DNA of 64,000 nucleotides from Leptoclinus maculatus (taxonomy: Eukaryota; Chordata; Actinopteri; Perciformes; Stichaeidae), in assembly GCA_032191485.1 (NCBI GenBank), contig JAVDOI010000008.1:857501-921500 (forward strand). The letters run 5' to 3'. Of this stretch, positions 48,214 to 60,800 are shown one piece after another; positions within the stretch are counted from its first letter, which is position 1, and each line of letters opens with the position of its first letter. Below the pieces are notes generated by a model, which saw only the letters and a program-made list of their open reading frames with translations, was not told the DNA's origin and ran no database searches. A program made the position numbers and the translations under genes.

Positions 48214-50206
48214 CAGCCTGCCGGTGCTGCAGTGGATCAGACGCAGAGCTCAGGCGCGCCTGCTTTTCCGCGGCAAATCGTCTCATCTGTTGGAATACGG
48301 CTGCGTTAAAGGGGGGGGGGGGAGAGAGAGATGCTGCCTGTTATTTTCAGCTGCTTCAGCTCTCAGTTCACTCTCCGGTTGTTGCTGTTGTTGGGTTTTT
48401 TTCTAGCTGCAGCTCCCAATCCACACTCATTTGACCCGGTTGACGTGTTCTGCGCGGACTCTCTAATTCGCGCGTCCTATTTTCTTTCTTTTGGAGCGTA
48501 AACCAAATATTCATGATCGATTGCAAGCAGAAAGCGATGCGTTAGTTCAGTCGCGCCGAATGCGTGGAATTGCGGAGATATGGCTTGGATTGCAGGATTG
48601 AAACTTGACTGCCGAGCATCTCGAGGCGAGCAGCAGCGTCCTCACATGATCGCTCCGAGTCTGAACTGTGTCTGACTTCGTCTCCCCCCCCCCAAAAAAA
48701 AAATCCAGCATGCTATGTATAATTAACCATGCATTATGCTAAATTATACGCCGACTCAATTATTTACTCGATTTGCTAAACACTTGCAATTAAAAGTAAA
48801 TAGCTGCAACGTCAAATCCAAACTCGGTCCAGTTTAAAGGAGCCGGACACGTGTTGAGCTCACTTACGTTTTAGTTGCACATTTTTTTTTAAAGATACGC
48901 TTTGACCCGCGCCTGGCTCGCGCTGCAGCACCGGGAGGGAACCTGCTCCAGTTCAGCTCACCTTGAACCATGCCGGTGGTCTGCAGAAGTCCTCCGCGGG
49001 TAACTCGCGCGGCCCGCGGCCATGCGACGTTCCTCCTCCGGGTATCTCTCATCGCACTTCTCCTCTTCTGGCCTCGGCCATCCGCAGGCAAGAAGAAGCT
49101 GTACATCGGAGCGCTGTTCCCCATGAGCGGAGGCTGGCCCGGCGGCCAGGCGTGCATGCCCTCCGCTCAGATGGCCCTGGATCTGGTGAACAACAGGAGC
49201 GACATCCTGCCCGACTACGAGCTGGAGCTCATCCACTACGACAGCATGGTGAGTGCATGTGGATGGGGAGTCAGAGGAGGTGCGCGCTCAAGTGATGTGC
49301 GGTGTCAGTCAGTGAGGGGGTCTAATCATCCGCCTCTCAAATTATCACGAGGAGCAACTGACTCTCTTGTGTCATTTTAAGTGTGCCGAAAGTCATCTGT
49401 CACCGCTGTTTGTGATGTGTTTCATTTTTTGTTTCCTGACTTTATGGAGCTAATTATATTTCCCACCTTGGGTTTTTATTTTTAGAATCGTGGCAGGTAT
49501 ATTAAATGTCACTTTGCCAAAATCAACAGGACAGGGCTGCGAGTTTAGGAACACCTGCCTGCCTTTTCCCCAAGTCACAGATCTCAAAGAGGAGCTTTTA
49601 TTAAAAAGGTCACCCCACTGATAAGTAACCCTCAAGTCTTCACTCTGCCTCACAAAGGGGGCTGCCATGCAATGCACAGTGCTGGTTTAGTGTTAAATGA
49701 ACAAACACACCTCCCGCTTGTTGCTCATCAATCATTAATCACGGTGGTATTTTAAAATGTCAACATTATCAACGACTATAAATCCAATATCCGCCCCCTG
49801 ACTGGTTTCATTTCCCCTGGCTGCCCCAGATTACCACCCACTACACTGACATAGACTTTAATTAAAAAAGCACATTATTTATCTCTGTAAAAAAAAAAAA
49901 AAATGCTCTTGCTATTTACGCCTTGTTGCTACCTGTCCTAATTGCTATTCTGAAAGTTTTTCCTCCAAAATGAACCATTTTTCTCATCAGCGGGATGAGT
50001 GGAGACGCAGGAAAACAATTACTGGATATCCCCTCTGTTGGGTTATTATCAATCACGCTGCAGGACAGATGCCTGGAGAGCGGCCGGGGCACCAAACAGT
50101 TAACTGTACTGGGACTGGTTAGAAATTTGCTACGAGCTTTATTCTGATTGGTGTACAGGGCTCTGCATTGGAATCCTGTTAAACAGAATAGCAGGGGGAG
50201 AGCGAA

Positions 50207-50262
<56 letters not shown>

Positions 50263-53200
50263 GGCATGGCAACACAGTTGCTCTTGAAGCAAACCACAGA
50301 AACAAATAAGATTTCAGCTCTGTGAAAACATTTGTGCAAATTCATATGCTGGATGTATGCAGAGCTGATGTGTGCAGTGCATTGCTTATTCCCAATGTGT
50401 CACGCATACACCTTGTTCTTTGCAATCAAATGCTAAACAGATCAAACGTGTGCGTGCATCCTCTGATTACAAGTGTAGTGAAGCTGGCAGCTGCAGATGT
50501 AGCTGCCGTAAACATAAAGATAAAGCGATGGCATGAGCATATTTCATAGGGATTGGGGGAAAACATCACTCCTCGTGCTTCAGGAGTCACTGGCGCCTCC
50601 GGCTCGATAAATAGATGCAGATCCGCTGAATATAACAGCTCAAAGTGGCTGCTATAACATTGTCTGAGCAACGCTGGCTAATTCCTTGAATTAAGTCCAG
50701 GAGGGAATTTATTGCTCTTGCTCAGGGTACAGTGTGTTTGGAATGAGTGTTTTTTTCTTTTTTTTTACCTTCTCATTGCAAACACGTCTCACCTGGCTGG
50801 AATAGTAATGAGGATCTTACTCTCTGAGAGGTTGAAAAGATATGAAAAGGGATTAATTAGCTCTGATATTTACGTGCAGTTATGACGGCTCACGCCTCAC
50901 CCTTGTTTGGTCAGAGAGAGAATCTCGAATAACTCTTTTGTTTAAACTGGGAGATTAAGACAAGGGCGTAACTGGCCCTTTGTTTGCATCTCAAGATCAA
51001 AGCCGGAGAAGTGTAATTACGCAGCAGAGTCTCTTGACCTGAATTTACCACGATGCCAGACTTTTTTTTTGAATCGCGTCTTTCAAGTCTTAACAGCTCG
51101 TAAACAGCAGCATTGAGAAAACGGCACGCGTTAAAGTTTGACTTGGGATTTGGCAGACAGGTGCCTAAACACACATTCCCACACCAGTGACCATTAGATT
51201 TGGGAGTATCAAGCGATGTCCTCAGCTTGTTCAACATCATACACTATTCATGAAGCTCAACACTTAATCCCAGCCTGTCCCTTTAATGGATGCAGATACC
51301 CCGTGGTAGCAGAACGGCTTGTTTCTCTGGCTATTCTGGCGACAGCATCAGACTATTTACAGCCTTCTGAGATCTACACACACACACACACAAACATGCA
51401 GTACGTGCAGACACACACACTCTCCGCGCAGGCCGTTGCCATGGATATATCAAAGCCGAGACTGCAAACTTTGATCAATTATTAACAGTGATGGAGTGAG
51501 ACAGTGGAGATACAGAGAAATGGTGAAACAAGGTGCTTCCCTCACTCTTGTCCTTTATTTTAATTGGCAGCCGTGACACCATTTCCCCATTCACTGTGGC
51601 ATAACCAGTATTCATCACCGGTCCCCATGCATGTCATGCATTGGCATACGAGCCTGAATGCGGGCGGCAGATGTAATTATGAGGAAATTAGGAGCTGTAG
51701 CTGCGCATGCTTTGAGATTCAACACATAGGCTGTCTCCCAGGCCCTTATCTTATCCCCTCTTCACACTCTTTTTATATTATTCAATCTGGAGTGTAATTA
51801 GAGAGTGTATTAGGACGAGCCAGTGTCTTCTCCCGCTCTCCTCAGCCCAGGGAACATTGGGTTTCTTTCAAAGGTCCTCGCGAGCTGGGTTTGACTGATT
51901 GGAAAGGCTGCATAGGCATGTTAACGACAACACTGTTATTGGCTCGGGGAATTTCAGCAACCAAGGACAGCGAGAGCGCTGGCGGTGCTATGTCACGTAT
52001 GTGTGCACATGTAGCTGTACGAGTGCATTTTTTATGACCGGTACACACACTGGTATGCAGTAATCTCTTTCTGTGTGTGTGGGTGTGTGTACTTGTTCAT
52101 CTACCTTTGTGAGCACCACATCTAGTTCACCTTCAGAGTGAGGACGTTATTGGACAGTCCTCACTTTTTCAAAGGCCTCAGACTTAAAGGGTTTAAATTG
52201 GAATTAGGTTCAGGTTAGGGTTAGGGTTGGGGTTTAGGCATTTAGTAGATGTGGTTAAGTTCAGGGTAAGGGGCTAGGGGATGCGTTATGTCAATGAGTG
52301 TCCTCTCAAAGGTAGAAGCACAGCGATGTGTGTGTGTGTGTGTCGGCAAATGTGTATGTGAATGGCATCGGGAGCCGTCAATCCAGGCACTCTCATGAGC
52401 AAAGGAGGGCTAGAAATGAAAGTGAAATGGTGATGACTCCAGGGGGTTGTAGAAGACAGACCTCCAAGAATAGCAGAGATTCTTCAACCTTTATGGTATA
52501 CCTGCCAACACCCCTGTTTTCTCTCTCTATGTTTTTTTCATAAGGGATACTATGTGTGCTTTTTCACCTCTTTCTGCCCCGTGTTTACCTTTTTGTGACC
52601 AAAAGGTTTTTTTTTTTATTTTATTTTTACGCTCGTCAAAACACAAGGTTCAGGTATGGAGTCTGATGCAGCTTTGTTCAAGAATAGACCTTCGTTATAT
52701 CCCTGAACAGTCTGTCAGTAACTCTAAAGGGTGTAGCAGATTAATTCCTTCAAACACCAAAGTCACTCAAAGCTTTTGCACTTTCCGGTTCCATGCATAT
52801 TATGGAAATGTCACCCCGTAAGTTCAAAGATCTAAGGCAGACTTATTTAATATGTGACAAGGGATAAAGCATTTTAAGGGCGTTTGTCCACTAGTGATTG
52901 GTTTGCTATTCATTTGAATATTGTCAGTTTTGTCAGACATTAACCAAAAAATGAATCTTTAAAATGATATATAAAGATATATTTTTCCTTATAAGATAAA
53001 AAATAATATTGACTAAACATGTCGAGAGGTAACAGTTTATTGTGTAGGTGAAAATAATGACCTAACCTCTACAAGCTCAGAATCTGCATTGCCTCGGCGA
53101 AGGAGGTTGTGTTTTCGGTTCGGCACGGCTTTTGGCAGAAGTCTGTGCTCTCCGAGTGCCTTTCTGATTTAATTCTAATTCCTACACGTTATAAGCTGCG

Positions 53201-54818
53201 AGTAATTTGGAAAATGTACGCAAACAAGCTGTTATTGAACGCTGTGTGAGGTTGGATTGTAATGACAGATTTAATATATAATCAAAAGATATTCAGCAAA
53301 GAATTAGCCGTCATCAGAGTATAGTTAAAACACTGTTAACACCAGAACGCTAACAAGCTTCTTCTCAGCATGCAGCCAGCCCACAGCCACAGTGACAGGG
53401 AACACAAACAACCTCCAGGAAAAGCTGTATTTAAAAAAGGTCCGTGCGTCAATCTGCAGCTCCCTCGCTCGAAGATAACACACAGGAATTCATTTTCATG
53501 AGGCAGAAGGCAACCAGACAGGCTGCAGCTGATTTTTTTACCAGAGAGGAGGAAGTGATCTGTGAAATCAGCCGGGGTAGTGATTGATCGGGAGGAAAAA
53601 ACCTGCAGCCTCTCGGGCCCCCCCGCGTTGTACAAGGTTGCCTATTCCTATATGACATCAATATTGTGAAGCTGCTTTACCCAGTCGATACGAATGCAGG
53701 TAACCCAGTGGTTTGAGGATGGTGAGCAGTGCATGGGGATAGACTCGGGGAATATTTTTTTACAAGCATGGATTCCAAAACTCTAGTTTAGCCGAGTCCA
53801 AAGACATTCATTCCAGGTTTTTCTAGTACTTCCATTACAAACAAACAAACTTGTCTTTGAGCTTTGATCCCTTGTGATCAATTTGGACATCCAGTTTTCA
53901 AGGATTTAATACATTGTTGATGGTTGTTGTAAAGAAGATACATTTGACAGGTTTCAGTTATCCTCTATTGTGTACTCTCACACGCATTGGAGTATTTTTA
54001 TGAAAAGGTATTTTTTTTAACCACAGTGACCAAAAAGACTGATCTATCGATAGGTATATTACGTGCTCTTATTCATGTCGGTTTTGATAGTAACCGTCTA
54101 TGAAAGTCTTTCTTAAGGCTAGTGTCCCGTGGGTTGGTGCTCAAGGGTTAAAACTTTTGTCATTACAGTGTTAAAAACTTGCAAAAAGTATTCATAGAAA
54201 ATCCTCAAACTTCTCTTGCAGCATAATCAAATTTCTGTCCAGCTGATCAAATTGAATACATTTTGCCAAATACACTAAACTAACTTAAACAAATGTAGAG
54301 TAGAGGTTCATTCTTTACCTTGGAAATACATAACTGTGGCAAAAATATCCAAAAGTCAAGGTATACTTATCAAGCTTCCTCGCATCAACATCTAGGGTTC
54401 AGTGTTGAGTAAGAGAGGTAAGCGAGCTTACTTCTGTAACCCTCTCCTCCTCCGCTCTGCTTGAGGCCTGAGGCTACATTAGCCACTGCTAGCATAACAC
54501 ACCTGAATCTCCGAACGAAATTATCAGCAGTCAAGTTTAATTTTTGGTAATGTAGGCGCCAGGTACTGACAAGGAAGAAGAAATACAAATAGATGATATC
54601 TCTGGTCCTTCGATTTTCATCTTTTTTTTAAATTCTGTCCATCGTGAGTCCAACAATGTTATAAAACTCTTTCCGAAAAATAAAAATATATATTTTGCAT
54701 TAAAGTTCTTAAATACTAATTCAAATATTTAATTTCACAAACGTTTTTTTTACAAAATCATTATTTCATATAAACTATTGAGTATATTATCAAGAAAACA
54801 TGCTGTATCTTGATATAT

Positions 54819-54849
<31 letters not shown>

Positions 54850-57800
54850 GATATATATCGTGATAGAAGACTTTGGCCATATCGCCCAGCCCTAAGTCAC
54901 CCTGTAGCGCAAATGATAGCTGTAAGGTGTAGGTGGCTGCAACGGCACTATTTCAAAAGTTATTGAATGCGAGCGGTTCAGAAGCTTTAAGAAATCACCG
55001 AGTGGAGTGTCAGCACATAAACAATATTAAGTGTGGACGCAGGTAAAGCTCACAGTTAATGCCCTTTTCTCCCGATCTGTTCACCTCACAGTATTATTCC
55101 ACTGCGGGTGCTGAATCTCCAGCTGACTCTGCGCCCCTTGCAGGAGACTTTACAGATGCTGTGACCTTTCCTACCGTCTACAGTGATCACCTTGACGACA
55201 TGCGCAGTTTAAACAAACTAAAGGTCCAAAAATAAAAAGTAATTTAAGCAGAGTTCCCTACGTGGATTTGGACCAATGGAGAAAACCATACAGAGACTTT
55301 AATTGGGTTCAGATTGAATTATCTAAGTGCATGACAACATCCTGACTTTCTCTGCGACGACATGACACCACTATAATTCCACCCAATCTAGAGTTAATGG
55401 AAAACACATCAATCAATAAGAATTCCGCATATTCCCTGGTTCTTGAGTGGTGATTACCTCTTCAGAGGGAGCAGAGGGCCGCCTCAAAGAGACAATTCAG
55501 CCGCCGATACGAACCCCCCAATTAGGAGCCATATTGGTCGCCGCCATCATCCGCCGCGGTTCGATTGTTTGTGACACTCGTCTGGAGTGTATTTTTTTTT
55601 TAAACTGTGCATGCGCACGTGTTTGTGTTTGCGAGCCGCATCTCCTCTTCCGCGGTGACTCATTGGATGTGTCAGGCCAGTTTATCAGTGACTCTGATGA
55701 GCAGCGCGGCGGTGACGGCCTGTCGGTAATCTGGCTGACAGAGCAGTGATGGATCATTCCAGCTGCACTCTCGCCACCCAGACATGCTGTAAATGACTTC
55801 ATTGGAGGGTTGTAATGACTTGTGATGGCTGCTGTTGTGGTCGTCGGGCTCGCTTTTGTTTGGTTTGGTTCCTGTCGTTCTGTTTTTGTGTCTTGATCTG
55901 TGGACAGCGTGTTGTGTGTCGACGATACATACTGGCTGTGTGGACGTGAACTCTTCGCTTTTCCTTACTCCAGCTTGTCTTCTCCCTTCACATTTTGCAT
56001 CTGTGTGTTTGGTGATCCCTGCTACTTTTGTGCCATTTTTTTGCCCTCTACTTCCGTGACCTTGTCTGTTTTGTTCTTTGCATTTCCCTCACTCGTCCTC
56101 TTTTTGTATCACTTTCCTTTTCTCTTCACATTTGCATTGGCCTTTTAGCTCTCCTATGTCATTTCCCTTTACTTTATCTTCTGTTTTCTTCTTCCTGTTT
56201 CTGTTTACTGTCGCCTCCATCCCCCCACGCTCCATTCCTTATTCGTTCCTCACCCTCCGCTCCCACTTCATCTGTCTCCCTCACCCTTATCTGTCCCATT
56301 TCCTCCGCTCTGATTCATTCCCCTTTTCCCTCTCTCTCTCTCTCTCTCGCTTTCAATCACCTCAAGTAATTCCTCATCCTTATTATTGATCTGTTCATCC
56401 GTCCATCCATTAAACACTTTGTCATTTTGTCCTTCCAGTGTGACCCCGGAGAAGCCACCAAGTTGCTGTATGACCTTCTGTACACCGAGCCCATCAAGAT
56501 CGTCCTGATGCCCGGCTGCAGCGGCGTCTCCACGCTGGTGGCCGAAGCTGCTCGCATGTGGAACCTCATAGTGGTGGGTGTCTCTTACTGTTCATGCCCA
56601 AGTGCACACTTTCAGGACTTTTTTTTTTTTCGATCCCCAGTTATTTTAACGCAGAGTATTTTTAAATTGTTGAAGGCGGGGTGGTGGTGCGCACGGAGAG
56701 ATGTGAGACGTGAGCTGCAACTGGCATCAACATTTGTACCTCTTCTTCATCATTACTCAGTCAAATCCGAACACACAGACACAGATACACGTACTTTTAG
56801 ACATGACTTACACTTCCAGAGGATATCAAAGTAATTTAGTCTCCAGTATCCATTGCGAATAAACATCAATGAATCTGCTTGGAAGTAAATAGGAAAAAGA
56901 TGGTCCTTAAATCCTTTGCATTTTATATATATCTGTATCTATATATTGTTTTGTTGATGCACACTGTTCATTGACGGGTTTTTTTTTTTTGGCCTTAAGA
57001 ATCATCACATATAAGTTTTCTTCAGTATCAAAGTAATCCAGCGGTAGTTGGCATGCTTTTAATGGTGCCAGTGGTGGGCTATATCTTCTGTGACCTCTGG
57101 AAGTATCCAGTTATGTTTTGGTTGAGTGGTTTTCAGATGCCACACCCAAAACAATGCAGGTGGATGGAATTTTGTTCATGGGGTTTACATCATCGGGACA
57201 TGACATTTAAAAATTCAACATCTCTTTCCAGTGTCCCTGTTCCTCTAGATATCCACAGAGCACACTGTCAACAGTTTTCATATAGAGGCTATTTCTTCGG
57301 TTTCACAGCAGGGTCTGTGGATTCACCTCCACGTTACTTAGGTGGAGGCTGAAATCTGAACACATAAAAAACAAAACTACCCTGCATGGTAGCGCTCTAT
57401 AAACGCCATTTACAATTCAGACCCTTTGGTTCAAAACGTCTTAAGTAACGGCACTGATCCTCCGCAGGGAACAAGGGCGAGATGCCAAACAAACAGCGAA
57501 GAAGACCTTACGTCCCATGTGTCTGTCTGCGATGGTCTTTTTCATTACAGATAGCACGGGGAGGGATATGAGCTGATAGGAAACCTTTGAAACTGACACT
57601 GAAAGAGCTCTGTTCGTTACTCCCTCCGTTTTGTGCAGGCAACCGAAAAAATGAATGTGGAAGCTATTGGAAGCTGACATTTATCTAAATGGTAATCTTT
57701 TGTACTTGTGGTAATTATACTAAGTTCCCCAAATCAATGCTGCAGTTGTTTATTGATTTTCAAATACCTCACACGCCGCCTTTAAATGGCGGCACTTAAC

Positions 57801-60800
57801 ACAACACTTTACCCGGCGGTTTCACAATACTGCATCGACGGCGACACTAGGTGCAGGACAAAAACATATTGTTTGACATCACATTCTGCATCATAATACA
57901 TTCATAACAAGTACAAGCGCATCCCAGATCTCTGAATCAGTGAGGGATCTCATGCTGTCCTCTGCTGCTGTTGTTTTTCAGACACACTTTTTATGCCTTC
58001 ATCAGTTAGTTTATTTTCCTCTTGATCTGCCTCTCTGTCACTCACAGTGCTCCGCTTATTAGCTTTGTCTTATAATTGAAGTTTCATCCAGAGATTAGTC
58101 ATCGAGAACAATCAGTTCTAGTGTTTCTGGTTTCTGGTCCCCCTCTCTTTGTCCCCCTTTCTTCCCTCATCATTAAAAACTCTTTCTCACATTTTGACTC
58201 TTTGCATTCCTCTTTGCTCTGTCTGTCGTTGCTCCCTGGAGCTGGCATGCTCTATTTCAGCCCCCCTTTTTTCCTTCCTTCCTTCCTTCCTTCCTTCCTT
58301 CCTTCCTTCCTCCTTTCCGTCACATACCGTCTTTCTCTCCCACTCTCCATTTCCGCCTCGCTCCCTCAGCTCGAGCAGTCGATTCTCCCCGCACACAAAG
58401 GGATCTGTCTCTCTTTACTACACGCCACCACTGGCACAACCTCCTAACCGCCACACTCAATTATTTCTGTATGCTGCCTGCCTGCAGAAGCCTCTTCGCA
58501 TGTCAAACAGCCTCATCAGCTCGCCGGGGGAGGCAAAAGCAACCTCCGTTTCTGGACGCTGATCAAGAAGGGGCTCTCGATCGGCTCCTCTTGGCACAGT
58601 GTTAATTCGATACCCCATCTCCCTTTCTAAAAGCACTGTAAGCCTTAGACAGGCATTGATCTACTACTACAAGGCTACCGGAGAACTGAGGAACTGAGGA
58701 TTGTTTGTGGTTTTTGGGAAGCTTTCAATGTGGAACTTTGCCTGTCTGTTGCTGACTGCTGCTACATCGGTCTATTTCTGCCACAGCTTTCTGCTTTTTG
58801 CTCCATTTTAGTTTTGTCCCTGTTTTTGTGTCTGGTGGAGGTTTATTTGAGTGTTAACTCAGGGAAAAGGTGCAGCCTCCTTGTTTGGGGATTTCTGGCT
58901 TTTGACAATTAAATGATTCAATTCTACCGGCGTGGTGCTAATGTAACCCGTGCCAAAACCAGATTGCAAAAACTATAAAATGGGTCTGTTACAAAAAGTC
59001 ATACAGCAACCTCCAGAGCTTAGACATGAAGCCAACGTAGAAGGCACCAAAAACTGCAGTTCCTCAAATGGCCACTTGTGGATGGCTTCAAACGCGAGTC
59101 GATCCCCATAGACCACCATGTTAAAATGTCCAACTTAACAGCAGAAATAAGCATGTTTAAAGCCTGGTACAAAAACATTTTTTTGGTTTCTACAGCTTTT
59201 GTCCCCGTTCAGGAAAAGTGGGGTGGACACATTTTTATAAAAATCACCCGTTTAGAATTTATAAAGGCTGAATTTTAGACCTAATTAAGGACGTGGCTGT
59301 TTTGAGTGACCTGGTGGCCACACCAGGTTGCTAGCTTCTAGCAGTCTGCTCTGCTGCGTCACCCAGGCCGCTTTAGGTCCACCGACGATCCACCTATTTG
59401 CTCATTTGTAGAGTTAGGCTGTGTCGTCACTGCCAAGATGGCGACGGCCGGAGCCACACTTTAAGCTCACAAAGGCTCTTTAGAAATCTATAGGTGACGT
59501 CATAGAAACAACGTCCATTTTTATACAGTCTATGGTTTTAGCTATGCTCAGGTGATGCCCTGACGTTACCTCTAGCACCTTTTCTCTAACCTTTTAGTTA
59601 AATAGCTTGATGTCAAATAGATGTATTGGCTTAAAATTGTGTACAGACATTCAAAACTAATGCCATTCCTATCAGCCTCAGCTGTACTTTGTGTTGGTCG
59701 CAAATTAGCAAACGTTAGCATTCTAAACCAAGATGGTGAACCTGGTAAATATTAACTGCCAAACATCAGCAGTGTCATTCTAAGCATGTTAGCATGCTTA
59801 CATTAGCATGTACATGCTGTTAGCATGGCTGAAGACTCTCACTAACAAGAATCCATTTACATGCATTGGATTAATGCAACTTTGGTGCTCGAGTGAGTAT
59901 TTACGGGAGAAGGATGGTGTGTGTGTGTGTTTGTGTGTGTGTGGGATTGACACAAAATTAAAAACAATGGCTGTCTTCATGGTAATGAAGGAACACGTCA
60001 GACGTTAGACAGCTGTCACAATGGCTACTTTTGTTTTTGCACATTGTTGTTCTTTTCCCCGTTTTTTCAGTCATAAACATCTCGTGTCACGTCAAATTCC
60101 TGCTGTTCCACATCTGCCCTGTAGTGGCCCCCAGTAGCCGTGTTTTCAGAAACCAATTTTAATAGCATCGCATTAGAAAATAAGGAAGTAAAAAGTATTC
60201 AAGCTCGCTTCAGCTGGTTTTTGCCTTTGCCAAAGAAGAGTTGACGTGCTAATTAGATTATGTAAACAAATTATTTTCTGACCTTAATGAAAATATGTTT
60301 TTCTGTCAATTAACTCCCGTCACACAGTCTGCGTGTGCTCATGTATGTTATGAACACCTAGCATGTTTATTACTGAGCATGTGTCACCCACCGAAGCGGC
60401 TGGTTTCTCCACATCTTTCAATACCGCGCCCAGATCAGCTGTCACGTCCTGATTCGCTCCCCTTCCTTCGTATTCCTTCGCCCCCCTTCCTCCGTCTACC
60501 TGCCTGTGCCCACAGGGATTTGTTATTGTGGGGAGTCCCCATTGTACATGACATTTGTCATCTAACATCAAACCCCCTCGCTCCCATTGGTTAACTTCCC
60601 AGGGTTGAGTAGGTAATGGTGCTGGGGAGGACGTTCCTCGTTGTAAAGGAGACCCATTAAGGATTTTATTAGTTTATTAGTCACTGTGAAACTAATTGTT
60701 AGAGTAACTCTCAGTTTCTCCCTGTTTCCATCTGGATTTTCCACCAATCCACCTCATCCCTGCTGTCTTGGACACACATCGAAGCAGTCTGCGTCTTGTG

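Larger units (their letters stand above)
42045..48399 (+). other. gabbr1a intron upstream of the 1b promoter
   Basis: A 6.4-kb stretch of intron with several microsatellites (CA at 43355-43394, TC at 43558-43598, GT at 43684-43709, TA at about 43804-43830 and 43990-44020). Dispersed repeats lie at 44200-44345 and 47325-47620. Other parts, for example 45200-46750, look like plain AT-rich DNA. No coding exon seen. Confidence 0.55.
49249..56438 (+). other. Large gabbr1 intron after the first common exon
   Basis: 7.2 kb. Contains GT/GA runs (50206-50260), a fold-back repeat (52079-52345), a TA run (54822-54849) within an older hAT-like repeat (54600-54893), and CT-rich sequence leading to the acceptor (55950-56438). 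No exon seen. Confidence 0.6.

Noticed and set aside
48030..48434. 134-codon + frame upstream of the gabbr1b start
   Set aside because: Mostly Ser/Leu and Thr/His repeats from the TC/AC microsatellite. No conserved domain.
52205..52240. Telomere-like GGTTAGGGTTAGGG
   Set aside because: Only about two exact TTAGGG units, inside a fold-back dispersed repeat. Not an interstitial telomere.
55835..56389. Overlapping hydrophobic + frames rich in Ser/Phe/Leu
   Set aside because: They are translations of a CT-rich tract before the 56439 splice acceptor, not a membrane protein.
58076..58562. + frames with Ser/Leu/Phe runs
   Set aside because: Produced by the TTCC repeat and surrounding pyrimidines.
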